From Mycolicibacterium malmesburyense (GTDB taxonomy: Bacteria; Actinomycetota; Actinomycetes; Mycobacteriales; Mycobacteriaceae), in NCBI RefSeq assembly GCF_001050015.1, contig NZ_CVTB01000088.1, positions 1 to 64,000 of the forward strand: a DNA stretch of 64,000 nt, written 5' to 3'. Below the pieces are notes generated by a model. The model was not told the DNA's origin. It did no database searches and saw nothing but the letters and a program-made list of their open reading frames with translations. Positions 37,170 through 46,411 of this stretch are shown here, in pieces (position 1 is the stretch's first letter; the number at the start of each line of letters is the position of its first letter). The position numbers and the translations under genes are program-made.

Positions 37170-38066
37170 GTGCAGCATTTCGACTACATCGACTACGAAC
37201 TGCTCGATGACGGCCGAATCGCCGTGATCACGCTCGATCGCCCGAAACAGCGCAATGCGCAGAACCGCGGGCTGCTGGTCGAGCTTGGAGCGGCGTTCGA
37301 ACTCGCCGAAGAGGACGACACCGTGCGGGTGGTCATCCTGCGCGGCGCAGGACCATGCTTCTCGGCGGGCCATGACCTGGGTTCCGCCGACGACATCCGC
37401 GAGCGATCGTCGGGCCCCGGTCAGCACCCGACCTATCACTGCAACGGCGGGACGTTAGGCGGGGTGGCGACGCGCCATCGCCAGGAGTGGCACTACTTCT
37501 TCCAGAACACCAAACGCTGGCGCAACCTGCGCAAGATCACCATCGCCGAGGTGCACGGGATGGTTCTGTCGGCCGGCCTGATGCTGGCATGGTGCTGCGA
37601 CCTGATCGTCGCCGCCGACGACACGATCTTCGCCGACGTCGTGGGCACCCGCCTGGGAATGTGCGGAGTGGAGTATTTCGGCCATCCCTGGGAGTTCGGT
37701 CCCCGCAAGGCCAAGGAGCTGTTGCTCACCGGGGACGCCCTGACCGCCGACGACGCGCATGCCCTCGGTATGGTCAGCAAGGTGTTCGGCAACGACGAAC
37801 TACCCGACGCCACAGTCGAATTCGCCCGCCGGATCGCCAAGCTACCGCCACTCACCGCGTTGCTGATCAAGGAGTCGGTGAACCAGACCGTCGATGCCAT
37901 GGGGTTCGGCGCCGCACTCGACGCCTGCTTCTCGCTGCACCAGCTCAACCACGCCCATTGGGCCGACGTGACCGGCAACCCCTTGGGCATCGGCAGCGTC
38001 GAATACGGACTCGAGGACTGGCGGCTGACACCGGAGATCCTGCCCGCGGCCAAGCGGCGGCCCTGA
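37170..38066 (+). CDS. echA13: Enoyl-CoA hydratase/isomerase family protein
   Basis: A 298-residue crotonase-fold protein with the CoA oxyanion-hole segments [12 protein letters not shown] and [20 protein letters not shown]. It is longer than typical crotonases, with an insert rich in His and Gly after the first segment and an extended C-terminus. GTG 37170 follows GAAGGGAG. It leads the plus-strand operon with two acyl-CoA dehydrogenases, matching M. tuberculosis Rv1935c-Rv1933c. It probably hydrates the enoyl-CoA formed by the dehydrogenase pair. Confidence 0.85.
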   Translation: MQHFDYIDYELLDDGRIAVITLDRPKQRNAQNRGLLVELGAAFELAEEDDTVRVVILRGAGPCFSAGHDLGSADDIRERSSGPGQHPTYHCNGGTLGGVATRHRQEWHYFFQNTKRWRNLRKITIAEVHGMVLSAGLMLAWCCDLIVAADDTIFADVVGTRLGMCGVEYFGHPWEFGPRKAKELLLTGDALTADDAHALGMVSKVFGNDELPDATVEFARRIAKLPPLTALLIKESVNQTVDAMGFGAALDACFSLHQLNHAHWADVTGNPLGIGSVEYGLEDWRLTPEILPAAKRRP

Positions 38067-38080
38067 CCGGGAGACGAGAC

Positions 38081-39295
38081 GTGGACGTCGACTACCCGTC
38101 CGAGGCGATCGCCTTTCGCGATCAGATCAGGGCGTTTCTGGCCGAACACCTGCCCAGCGACTGGGGTGGCGCCGGCGCGCTGCCGCCAGAGGAGCGCGAA
38201 CAGCTCGGGGCGCGGTGGCGCAAGATCCTCGCCGACCGGGGCCTGATCGCGGTGTCCTGGCCGAATGAGTACGGCGGTGGCGGGCTTTCGGTGATCGAAC
38301 AATTGGTGGTCGCCGAGGAGTTCGCCCGTGCCGGTGCGCCGGACCGCGTGGAGAACGATCTGCTGGGCATCGACCTGCTGGGCAACACGATGATCGCCGT
38401 GGGCTCCGAGGAACAGAAACGCCACTTCCTGCCGCGCATCCTCTCCGGTGAGGACCGCTGGTGCCAGGGATTCTCCGAACCCGACGCCGGCTCGGATCTG
38501 GCATCGGTACGGACGAAGGCCGTTCTCGACGACGACGAGTGGGTGATCAACGGGCAGAAGATCTGGACGTCGGCGGGGCCGACGGCGAATTGGATCTTCG
38601 TGCTCGCCCGCACCGATTCCGCCGCACCGAAGCACAAGGGCTTGTCGATACTGCTGGTGCCGATCGACCAACCCGGCGTGGTGGTCCGGCCGATCGTCAA
38701 CGCCGCGGGGTACGCCTCGTTCAGTGAGGTCTTCTTCACCGATGCCCGCGCACGGGCTGCTGACGTGCTCGGCGGGGTCGGTGGCGGGTGGCGGACCGCC
38801 ATGACACTGCTCGGTTTCGAGCGCGGTTCGCAGATCACCACCGCCGCAGTGGAGTTCGGCAGGGACCTGGAGCGGCTGCTAGCCCTGGCCCGCGACCGCG
38901 GACGGCACACCGATCCCCACATCCGCGACGAGCTTGCGTGGTGCTACTCACGCGTCCAGATTCTGCGGTATCAGGGCTACCGTGGCCTGACCGCGCTGCT
39001 GCGCGGCGAACTTCCGGGCGCCGATGCCGCGATCAACAAGGTGATCTGGAGTGAGTACTTCCGGCGCTACACCGAGCTCGCCGTCGAGATCCTCGGACTG
39101 GACGCGCTCAGCCCGCACGGCCCGGGAAACGGTGCGGCACTGCTCGTTCCGGTGGCGGGGACACCGAACTCCGCCAGCTGCTGGATGGACGAACTGCTGT
39201 ACGCGCGGGCCGCCACGATCTATGCGGGCAGTTCGCAGATCCAGCGTAACGTGATCGGCGAGCAACTGTTAGGGCTTCCCAAGGAAGCGCGCTGA
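38081..39295 (+). CDS. fadE17: Acyl-CoA dehydrogenase (first of heteromeric pair)
   Basis: A 404-residue acyl-CoA dehydrogenase with [17 protein letters not shown] (FAD and substrate loop) and [11 protein letters not shown]. The position that carries the catalytic Glu in medium-chain enzymes (YEGT) reads YAGSSQIQR. Instead a Glu at residue 247 (GFERGS) sits where isovaleryl-type enzymes have their base. Paired actinobacterial ACADs form alpha2beta2 heterotetramers that act on bulky steroid-like acyl-CoAs. GTG 38081 follows GGGAGACGAGAC; the open frame upstream is read-through. Confidence 0.87.
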   Translation: MDVDYPSEAIAFRDQIRAFLAEHLPSDWGGAGALPPEEREQLGARWRKILADRGLIAVSWPNEYGGGGLSVIEQLVVAEEFARAGAPDRVENDLLGIDLLGNTMIAVGSEEQKRHFLPRILSGEDRWCQGFSEPDAGSDLASVRTKAVLDDDEWVINGQKIWTSAGPTANWIFVLARTDSAAPKHKGLSILLVPIDQPGVVVRPIVNAAGYASFSEVFFTDARARAADVLGGVGGGWRTAMTLLGFERGSQITTAAVEFGRDLERLLALARDRGRHTDPHIRDELAWCYSRVQILRYQGYRGLTALLRGELPGADAAINKVIWSEYFRRYTELAVEILGLDALSPHGPGNGAALLVPVAGTPNSASCWMDELLYARAATIYAGSSQIQRNVIGEQLLGLPKEAR

Positions 39296-39296
39296 G

Positions 39297-40388
39297 ATGG
39301 ATTTCCGCTACAACACCGAACAGGTCGACTTCCGCGCCTCACTGCGCGACTTCCTCGCCGAGACGGCGCCCCTGTCGCGGGTACGTGACATCGCGGTCGA
39401 GGGCGGCCACGACCAGCGCCTGTGGCAGCGCATCTGCAGCGAGTTGGAACTACCCGCACTTCACCTTCCGCCTGAGCACGGCGGGGCCGGCGGCACCCTG
39501 GTGGAGGCCGCCATCGCCTTCGAGGAGCTCGGCCGGGCGCTGACGCCGGTTCCGCTGGCGGGCAGTGTCTTCGCGATTGAGTCGGTGCTGCGGATGGGCA
39601 ATGCGGAGCAACGGCAGCGCTTGCTGCCCGGATTGGTCAGCGGTGAGCGAATCGGAACGTTCACCGCCGTCGGACCCGATGCCGCCGATCCCACGACGGC
39701 CACCGTGCGAGCCGACCTCCACGGTGGCCGCCCCGTCCTGCACGGTGAGTGCTCACCGGTGCTATACGGGCACGTCGCGGACCTGTTCGTTGTAGCTGCC
39801 GAAACCGGTGGCACCGTCTCCCCCTTTGTCGTGACCGCCGATACGCCTGGGCTCACCGTGGAACCGCTGCCCTCGTTCGACACCACTCGACCGGTGGCCC
39901 GGTTGAGGTTCGCGCACACCCCGGCAGAGGCACTGCCCGGTTCGGACGGATTGGATGGTGTGCTCGACGTGGCGCGGGTGCTGTTGGCCGCCGACATGCT
40001 CGGCGGCGCCGAAGCGTGTCTAGCGCTATCCGTCGAATACGCCAGCAGCAGAATGCAATTCGACCGCCCGATCGGCTCGTTTCAGGCTGTGAAGCACGCG
40101 TGCGCGGAGATGATGATCGAAATCGATGCCACCCGCGTCGCCGTCATGTTCGCCGCGATGAGCGCCACCGACCCCGACGAGCTAGCGATCACCGCGCCTC
40201 TGGTCAAGGCGCAGGCCGCAGACACCTTCGCGCTGTGCGCCGGTTCGGCGATCCAGGTGCACGGTGGCATCGCCTTCACCTGGGAACACGACATCCACCT
40301 GTATTACCGCCGCGCCAAGACCACCGAGGCACTGTTCGGCAGCAGCACCCACCACCGCGCGCTGCTCGCCGACCGTGCCGGTTTGTAG
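39297..40388 (+). CDS. fadE18: Acyl-CoA dehydrogenase (second of heteromeric pair)
   Basis: A 363-residue, more divergent acyl-CoA dehydrogenase beginning one base after the previous stop. Conserved are LPPEHGGAGG, SSRMQFDRPIGSFQAVKHAC and QVHGGIAFTWEHDIHLYYRR. The [13 protein letters not shown] loop and a catalytic Glu are not evident, suggesting a partner subunit that completes FAD binding rather than an independent enzyme. Adjacent pairs of this kind work as heterotetramers. It corresponds to M. tuberculosis Rv1933c. Confidence 0.85.
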   Translation: MDFRYNTEQVDFRASLRDFLAETAPLSRVRDIAVEGGHDQRLWQRICSELELPALHLPPEHGGAGGTLVEAAIAFEELGRALTPVPLAGSVFAIESVLRMGNAEQRQRLLPGLVSGERIGTFTAVGPDAADPTTATVRADLHGGRPVLHGECSPVLYGHVADLFVVAAETGGTVSPFVVTADTPGLTVEPLPSFDTTRPVARLRFAHTPAEALPGSDGLDGVLDVARVLLAADMLGGAEACLALSVEYASSRMQFDRPIGSFQAVKHACAEMMIEIDATRVAVMFAAMSATDPDELAITAPLVKAQAADTFALCAGSAIQVHGGIAFTWEHDIHLYYRRAKTTEALFGSSTHHRALLADRAGL

Positions 40389-40411
40389 CCCGCATCACCG
40401 AGGAGCCGACG

Positions 40412-43400
40412 ATGACCAGCACGCCAACCGTGGCAGTTCCCTCGCCGTCCACGGGAATCACCCTCAGCGACGTTCTCACTCGGCATACCCGGGTGCGTCC
40501 CAGCGACGTCGCGTTCGTCGACTCCCGGCGCCGATGCACCTTCGGCGAACTGGACGGTCGGGTGACCCGGTTGGCCGATGCGCTGTCGGCACGTGGCATC
40601 GGCCAAGGCGACCGGGTCGCGGTGCTGGGGACCAACAGCCTGGAGATCGTCGAAACCTGGTTCGCTGCAATGCGTGTCGGCGCGATCGTGGTGCCGGTGA
40701 ACTTCCGGTTCGTCGCCGATGAGGTCGGCTACGTGCTCTCCGACAGCGGTTCAGCGGCGCTGGTCGTCGACCTGACCCTGGCGGGCGTGGCCGACCAGGC
40801 ACGCAGCGCGGCGCCGTCGGTGCACACCGTCCTGACGATCGGTGGCGACTTCGAGGAAGCCGTCGCCGGTGCCGCCCCCGGCTGCGCGCCCGACATCCGC
40901 GTCGCGGTCGCCGACGAGGACCCGGCGTTCCTGGTGTACACCTCGGGTACCACGGGTTTCCCGAAAGGCGCGGTGCTCACTCACCGCAACCTCTACCTGC
41001 ACGCGTTCAGTTCGATTGCCAGCCTCGGCCACCGCGAGGATGACGACTGCTGGATGGGGGTGGCCCCGCTGTTCCACACCGCGGGCATCTCGGGAATGTT
41101 GCCGACGTTTTTGACCGGCGGCAAGGTGGTGATTGCGCCGTCGGGCGGCTTCGACGCCGAGACCACGATCCGCACGATGGTCGACGAGCGGGTGTCGTCG
41201 TGCTTCATGACTCCGACGCAGTGGCAGAGCGTCTGCGCGATGGACGACCTCGCGTCCTGGGATCTGTCTTGTCTGCGCCGCGTGTGGTGGGGTGCGGCGC
41301 CGGCTTCGACGACGTTGCTGCAGAACATGATCGACGCGTTTCCCCAGGCCGAGGTCATCGCGGCGTTCGGGCAGACCGAGTGCAGCCCCATCACATGCCT
41401 GCTGCGGGGCGAGGACTCGATCCGCAAGATCGGCTCGGTGGGCAGGCCGATGCTCAACGTCGAGGTGCGCATCGTCGACGAGGACATGAACGACGTGGCC
41501 CCCGGCACCGTCGGCGAGATCGTCTATCTGGGCCCGCTGGTGATGAAGGAGTACTGGAACAAGCCCAAGGAGACCGCCGAAGCCTTCCGCGGCGGCTGGT
41601 TCCACTCCGGCGACCTCGTCCGCCAAGACGACGACGGCTACATTTACGTGGTCGACCGAAAAAAGGACATGATCATCTCGGGCGGAGAGAACATCTACAG
41701 CGCCGAGGTCGAGAACGCGCTGGCGGCCCAACCGAAGGTCGCCGAGGTAGCCGTGATCGGCGTGCCCGACCAACAGTGGGGCGAGACACCGCTGGCGGTG
41801 ATCGTCGCGCGCGATCCCGCGGATCCGCCGACCACGGCCGAGGTCGAGTCGCACTGCCGTGCGCACCTGGCCGCCTACAAGCTGCCGCGGCGCATCGTGA
41901 TCGTCGACGAGCTGCCCCGCAATGCCGCGGGCAAGGTCTTGAAGAACGTGCTGCGCGACGCGTATGGCGCACCGCTGTCCCATGCGGCGGGGCCGACCGA
42001 TGCACCGCTGCTGGAGGAAACCATCGGGCACAACCTCGAGCGAACAGCCGCGGCCCACCCCGACGTCGATGCCCTCGTCGATATTCGCTCTGGCCGTCGT
42101 TGGACATACGCCGAGTTGAATTCTGAAATCGAGGTTGTTGCAAGAGGTTTGATCGCCAGTGGTATCGAGAAGGGTGACCGGGTCGGTATCTGGGCGCCGA
42201 ACTGTGCCGAATGGACGATTCTGCAGTACGCCACGGCGAAAGCCGGTGCGATCCTGGTCACCGTCAATCCCGCGTACCGCACACACGAGTTGGCGTACGT
42301 CTTGCGACATTCGAGCATGCGGATGTTGGTGTCGGCGACCGAGTTCAAGACCTCCGATTACCGAGCAATGGTCACAGAGGTGCGGCCCGAGGTTCCCGAC
42401 CTGACCGAGGTGGTGTTCCTCGGCACCGACGACTGGCAGCGACTCCGGCAGCGCGCGGACGAAGTGTCGCACGATGAGCTCCGATCGCGAATGGGCGCCT
42501 TAGCTTCGACTGATCCGATCAATATTCAATACACCTCGGGCACAACGGGATCCCCGAAAGGGGCCGTGCTGTCACACCGCAACATCTTGAACAACGGATA
42601 CTTCGTCACCGAGCTGATCAATCTGAGAGAAAGCGATCGGCTGTGTATACCGGTGCCGTTCTATCACTGCTTCGGCATGGTGATGGGCAATCTGGGGTGC
42701 ACCACCCACGGTGCCACCATGGTGATCCCGTCTCCCGGCTTCGACCCCGCGGCGACGTTGGCGGCGATCGAGGCCGAACGGTGCACCGGCGTGTACGGCG
42801 TTCCGACCATGTTCGTCGCGATGCTGGCCCACCCTGATATGGCCGACCGAGATCTGTCGTCTCTGCGAACCGGCATCATGGCGGGGGCGACCTGCCCGAT
42901 GGAACTCATGAAGCGCTGCATCAACGAGCTGAACATGTCGGAGGTGGCGATCGCCTACGGCATGACCGAGACGTCTCCGGTGTCGTGCCAGACCCGAATC
43001 GACGATGACCTTGACCGGCGCACCGCCACCGTCGGACGGGTCCATCCGCACGTCGAGATCAAGATCGTCGACACCAGCAGCGGTGAGACGGTCAAACGCG
43101 GTGTGCCCGGGGAGTTCTGCACCCGCGGCTACTCGGTGATGACCGGCTACTGGGACGACGAGGTCAAGACCCGCGAGGCCGTCGACGCCGACGGCTGGAT
43201 GCACACCGGCGATCTCGCCGTGATGCGCGACGACGGGTACTGCCAGATCGTCGGGCGCATCAAGGACATGGTGATCCGCGGCGGCGAGAACGTCTACCCC
43301 CGCGAGGTCGAGGATTTCCTGCACTCCCACCCGGACATCGAGGACGCCCAGGTGGTCGGCGTGCCCGACGATAAGTACGGCGAGGAGATCTGCGCCTGGA

Positions 43401-43585
43401 TCAAGATGCGTTCGGGCCGTGCTCCGCTGGACGCCGCGGCGGTGCGCGCATATGCGACCGACAAGCTCGCGCATTACAAGATTCCCCGTTATGTCCATAT
43501 CGTCGAGGAGTTTCCGATGACGGTGACCGGGAAGGTGCGCAAGGTGGATATGCGGGCCGAGAGCATCCGGTTACTGGGGCTCTAG
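40412..43585 (+). CDS. Tandem fusion of two acyl-CoA synthetases (FadD-FadD)
   Basis: One uninterrupted 1057-residue frame with two complete adenylate-forming enzymes. Module 1 (~residues 10-520) has YTSGTTGFPKG, GQTECSP, GGWFHSGDL, RKKDMIISGGENIY and catalytic Lys in NAAGKVLK. Module 2 (~530-1057) repeats YTSGTTGSPKG, YGMTETSP, DGWMHTGDL, RIKDMVIRGGENVY and TVTGKVRK. They are joined by only ~15 residues around HAAGPTDAPLLEETIG, where the second half looks like a normal FadD N-terminus without its start. The modules resemble different FadD subfamilies, so this is a fusion and not a recent duplication. DNA at ~42080-42650 is less GC-rich than the flanks. ATG 40412 follows GAGGAG. It probably activates two different carboxylic acids of the pathway. 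A sequencing or assembly error at the junction is the main alternative. Confidence 0.87.
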   Translation: MTSTPTVAVPSPSTGITLSDVLTRHTRVRPSDVAFVDSRRRCTFGELDGRVTRLADALSARGIGQGDRVAVLGTNSLEIVETWFAAMRVGAIVVPVNFRFVADEVGYVLSDSGSAALVVDLTLAGVADQARSAAPSVHTVLTIGGDFEEAVAGAAPGCAPDIRVAVADEDPAFLVYTSGTTGFPKGAVLTHRNLYLHAFSSIASLGHREDDDCWMGVAPLFHTAGISGMLPTFLTGGKVVIAPSGGFDAETTIRTMVDERVSSCFMTPTQWQSVCAMDDLASWDLSCLRRVWWGAAPASTTLLQNMIDAFPQAEVIAAFGQTECSPITCLLRGEDSIRKIGSVGRPMLNVEVRIVDEDMNDVAPGTVGEIVYLGPLVMKEYWNKPKETAEAFRGGWFHSGDLVRQDDDGYIYVVDRKKDMIISGGENIYSAEVENALAAQPKVAEVAVIGVPDQQWGETPLAVIVARDPADPPTTAEVESHCRAHLAAYKLPRRIVIVDELPRNAAGKVLKNVLRDAYGAPLSHAAGPTDAPLLEETIGHNLERTAAAHPDVDALVDIRSGRRWTYAELNSEIEVVARGLIASGIEKGDRVGIWAPNCAEWTILQYATAKAGAILVTVNPAYRTHELAYVLRHSSMRMLVSATEFKTSDYRAMVTEVRPEVPDLTEVVFLGTDDWQRLRQRADEVSHDELRSRMGALASTDPINIQYTSGTTGSPKGAVLSHRNILNNGYFVTELINLRESDRLCIPVPFYHCFGMVMGNLGCTTHGATMVIPSPGFDPAATLAAIEAERCTGVYGVPTMFVAMLAHPDMADRDLSSLRTGIMAGATCPMELMKRCINELNMSEVAIAYGMTETSPVSCQTRIDDDLDRRTATVGRVHPHVEIKIVDTSSGETVKRGVPGEFCTRGYSVMTGYWDDEVKTREAVDADGWMHTGDLAVMRDDGYCQIVGRIKDMVIRGGENVYPREVEDFLHSHPDIEDAQVVGVPDDKYGEEICAWIKMRSGRAPLDAAAVRAYATDKLAHYKIPRYVHIVEEFPMTVTGKVRKVDMRAESIRLLGL

Positions 43586-43634
43586 CACCCTCTCGCGCAC
43601 GGGCCGAAGCCCCTTGCGTCACGTGCTGCCGCAT

Positions 43635-43659
43635 TACTAGGATATCCAACTATCTAGTA
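43635..43659. promoter_or_regulatory. Inverted repeat in the mmsA promoter region
   Basis: TACTAG (43635-43640) and CTAGTA (43654-43659) are inverted arms spanning 25 bp, with GGATATCC between them, ending 15 bp before the mmsA start. It is a plausible TetR-type operator overlapping the promoter or leader of the valine-catabolism operon. No regulator gene is adjacent. Confidence 0.4.
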
Positions 43660-43674
43660 GTGAGGGGCACGCTC

Positions 43675-45195
43675 ATGACCACCCAGGTTCCGCATTTCAT
43701 CGACGGCAAGCGCACCAACGGACAGTCGGGCCGCACCGCCGACGTCTTCAACCCCAGCACCGGCGCGGTGCAGGCGCAGGTGTCGATGGCCTCGGCCGCG
43801 GACGTCGACGCGGCGGTCGCCGGTGCGGCCAAGGCGCAGAAGGAGTGGGCGGCCTGGAACCCCCAGCGCCGCGCGCGCGTGCTGATGAAGTTCATCAATC
43901 TGGTCAATCAGAACGCCGACGAACTCGCCCAACTGCTGTCGCTCGAGCACGGCAAGACCCACGCCGACTCCCTCGGCGACATCCAGCGCGGCCTCGAGGT
44001 GATCGAGTTCTCGGTCGGCATTCCGCACCTGCTCAAGGGTGAGTTCACCGAGGGCGCGGGCCCCGGCATCGACGTCTACTCACTGCGGCAGCCGCTCGGT
44101 GTCGTCGCGGGCATCACGCCGTTCAACTTCCCGGCGATGATCCCTCTGTGGAAGGCCGGCCCCGCGTTGGCGTGCGGCAACGCGTTCGTCCTCAAGCCCT
44201 CCGAACGAGACCCCTCGGTCCCGGTCCGGCTGGCCGAGCTGTTCCTCGAGGCCGGCCTGCCCCCCGGCGTCTTCCAGGTCGTGCAGGGCGATAAGGAAGC
44301 CGTCGACGCCATCCTCGAACACCCCGTGATCCAGGCGGTCGGCTTCGTCGGCAGCTCCGACATCGCCCAGTACATCTATTCGACCGCAACCGCCAGCGGT
44401 AAGCGCGCGCAGTGCTTCGGCGGCGCGAAGAACCACATGATCGTGATGCCCGACGCCGATCTCGACCAGGCCGTCGACGCGCTGATCGGCGCCGGATACG
44501 GCAGTGCGGGCGAGCGGTGCATGGCGATCAGCGTGGCCGTACCCGTCGGCGAAGAGACCGCAGATCGCTTGCGGGCCAGGCTCGTCGAACGGATCAACAA
44601 CCTGCGGGTGGGCCACAGCCTGGACCCGAAGGCCGATTACGGGCCGCTGGTGACCGAGGCGGCGCTTCAGCGGGTGCGCGGCTACATCGACGCCGGCGTC
44701 GAGGCAGGCGCCGAGATCGTCGTCGACGGCCGCGAACGCGCCAGCAACGAACTGCAGTTCGGCGACGACAGCCTGGAGAACGGCTGGTTCATCGGACCCA
44801 CCCTGTTCGACCACGTCACCACCGACATGTCCATCTACACCGATGAGATCTTCGGGCCGGTGCTGTGCATCGTGCGCGCGAAGGACTACGAAGAGGCTTT
44901 GGCGCTGCCCTCGGAGCACGAATACGGCAATGGCGTAGCGATCTTCACCCGTGACGGCGATGCGGCCCGCGACTTCGTGTCACGGGTGCAGGCAGGCATG
45001 GTGGGGGTCAACGTGCCGATCCCGGTGCCGGTGGCCTACCACACCTTCGGCGGCTGGAAGCGATCCGGTTTCGGAGACCTCAACCAGCACGGTCCGCATT
45101 CGATCCTGTTCTACACCAAGACCAAGACCGTCACGCAGCGCTGGCCGTCGGGCATCAAGGACGGCGCGGAGTTCGTCCTGCCGACCATGAAGTAG
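43675..45195 (+). CDS. mmsA: Methylmalonate-semialdehyde dehydrogenase (CoA-acylating)
   Basis: A 506-residue aldehyde dehydrogenase of the MmsA group. It oxidises methylmalonate or malonate semialdehyde to propionyl- or acetyl-CoA with NAD and CoA. Seen are ITPFNFPAMIPLWK, FGGAKNHMIVMPDADLD, the nucleophile Cys282 in GSAGERCMAIS and the terminal GGWKRSGFGDLNQHGP. ATG 43675 follows GAGGGG; an in-frame ATG at 43660 lies in the inverted-repeat region. It is first in the operon mmsA-fadE9-mmsB, the valine branch, found in the same order in M. tuberculosis (Rv0753c-Rv0751c). Confidence 0.95.
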   Translation: MTTQVPHFIDGKRTNGQSGRTADVFNPSTGAVQAQVSMASAADVDAAVAGAAKAQKEWAAWNPQRRARVLMKFINLVNQNADELAQLLSLEHGKTHADSLGDIQRGLEVIEFSVGIPHLLKGEFTEGAGPGIDVYSLRQPLGVVAGITPFNFPAMIPLWKAGPALACGNAFVLKPSERDPSVPVRLAELFLEAGLPPGVFQVVQGDKEAVDAILEHPVIQAVGFVGSSDIAQYIYSTATASGKRAQCFGGAKNHMIVMPDADLDQAVDALIGAGYGSAGERCMAISVAVPVGEETADRLRARLVERINNLRVGHSLDPKADYGPLVTEAALQRVRGYIDAGVEAGAEIVVDGRERASNELQFGDDSLENGWFIGPTLFDHVTTDMSIYTDEIFGPVLCIVRAKDYEEALALPSEHEYGNGVAIFTRDGDAARDFVSRVQAGMVGVNVPIPVPVAYHTFGGWKRSGFGDLNQHGPHSILFYTKTKTVTQRWPSGIKDGAEFVLPTMK

Positions 45196-45215
45196 CGGGC
45201 GAAAAGCCAGCCACC

Positions 45216-46394
45216 ATGCAGTATTTCGGGCTCGAGGACGACGAGCGAGTGATCGCCGAGACGGCCGCCGCGTTCGCCGAGAAGCGGCTCGCGCCGTTCG
45301 CGCTGGAGTGGGACAAGACGCACCACTTCCCCACCGACGTGCTCCGCGAGGCCGCCGAACTCGGAATGGCCGCGGTGTACTGCAACGAGGACGTCGGCGG
45401 CAGCGGGTTGCGCCGACTTGACGGTGTGCGGATCTTCGAACAGCTCGCGACGGCGGACCCGACAGTGGCGGCGTTTCTGTCCATCCACAACATGTGCACG
45501 TGGATGGTCGACACCTACGGCACCCCCGAGCAACGCAAGAGCCTGGTGCCGCGGTTGGCGTCGATGGAACTGATCGCCAGCTACTGCCTGACCGAACCCG
45601 GTGCCGGTTCCGATGCGAGCGCGTTGCGCACCAGGGCCGTTCGGGACGGCGACTTCTACGTGCTCGACGGGGTCAAGCAGTTCATCTCCGGCGCCGGATC
45701 CTCCGACGTGTACGTGGTGATGGCGCGCACCGGCGGCGACGGGCTGCATCCGAAAAGCAAGGGCATCTCCACGTTCATCGTCGAAAAAGACACCCCCGGA
45801 CTGACGTTCGGCGCCGACGAGGAGAAGATGGGTTGGCATGCCCAGCCCACCGCCCAGGTGATCTTCGAGGGCGTGCGGATACCCGCCGACGCGATGCTCG
45901 GCGGCGCCGACGGGGAGGGTACCGGTTTCGGGATCGCGATGAACGGGCTCAACGGCGGACGCATCAACATCGCCGCGTGCTCGCTGGGCGGCGCCCAGGC
46001 GGCCTACGACAAGGCCGTCGCCTATGTGCGTGACCGCGAGGCGTTCGGCGGCGCACTGCTCGACGAACCCACGATCCGGTTCACCATCGCCGATATGGCC
46101 ACCGCGCTCGAGACGTCGCGAAACCTGTTGTGGCGCGCGGCGACCGCGCTGGATGAGAACCATCCGGACAAGGTCGAACTGTGCGCGATGGCCAAGCTTC
46201 ACGTCACCGAGGCCTGCTTCACCGTGGCCGACCAGGCGTTGCAACTGCACGGCGGCTACGGCTACCTCAACGAGTACGGCCTGGAGAAGATCGTCCGCGA
46301 CCTGCGGGTGCACCGAATCCTCGAGGGAACCAACGAGATCATGCGCGTCGTCATCGGGCGGTCGCAGGCCGCCAAGGTGCGAGCGTCCACATAA
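45216..46394 (+). CDS. fadE9: Isobutyryl-CoA dehydrogenase-type acyl-CoA dehydrogenase
   Basis: A 392-residue acyl-CoA dehydrogenase with a complete active site: CLTEPGAGSDASALRT, INIAACSLGGAQAAYD, LHGGYGYLNEYGLEK and the catalytic Glu in LEGTNEIMR. Placement between mmsA and mmsB indicates the valine pathway step isobutyryl-CoA to methacrylyl-CoA. It starts 20 bp after mmsA; mmsB follows after 17 bp. Contrast its intact EGTNE with the altered YAGSSQ of the dehydrogenase at 38081. Confidence 0.92.
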   Translation: MQYFGLEDDERVIAETAAAFAEKRLAPFALEWDKTHHFPTDVLREAAELGMAAVYCNEDVGGSGLRRLDGVRIFEQLATADPTVAAFLSIHNMCTWMVDTYGTPEQRKSLVPRLASMELIASYCLTEPGAGSDASALRTRAVRDGDFYVLDGVKQFISGAGSSDVYVVMARTGGDGLHPKSKGISTFIVEKDTPGLTFGADEEKMGWHAQPTAQVIFEGVRIPADAMLGGADGEGTGFGIAMNGLNGGRINIAACSLGGAQAAYDKAVAYVRDREAFGGALLDEPTIRFTIADMATALETSRNLLWRAATALDENHPDKVELCAMAKLHVTEACFTVADQALQLHGGYGYLNEYGLEKIVRDLRVHRILEGTNEIMRVVIGRSQAAKVRAST

Positions 46395-46411
46395 CGCGGA
46401 AAGGGCTGTTG

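Noticed and set aside
37487..38080. N-terminal extension of the first acyl-CoA dehydrogenase
   Set aside because: It is the off-frame reading of the enoyl-CoA hydratase gene. The dehydrogenase starts at GTG 38081.
39749..40411. Extension of the double FadD protein to 1278 residues
   Set aside because: The extra ~220 codons overlap the acyl-CoA dehydrogenase in a different frame and lack homology. ATG 40412 has a good ribosome-binding site.
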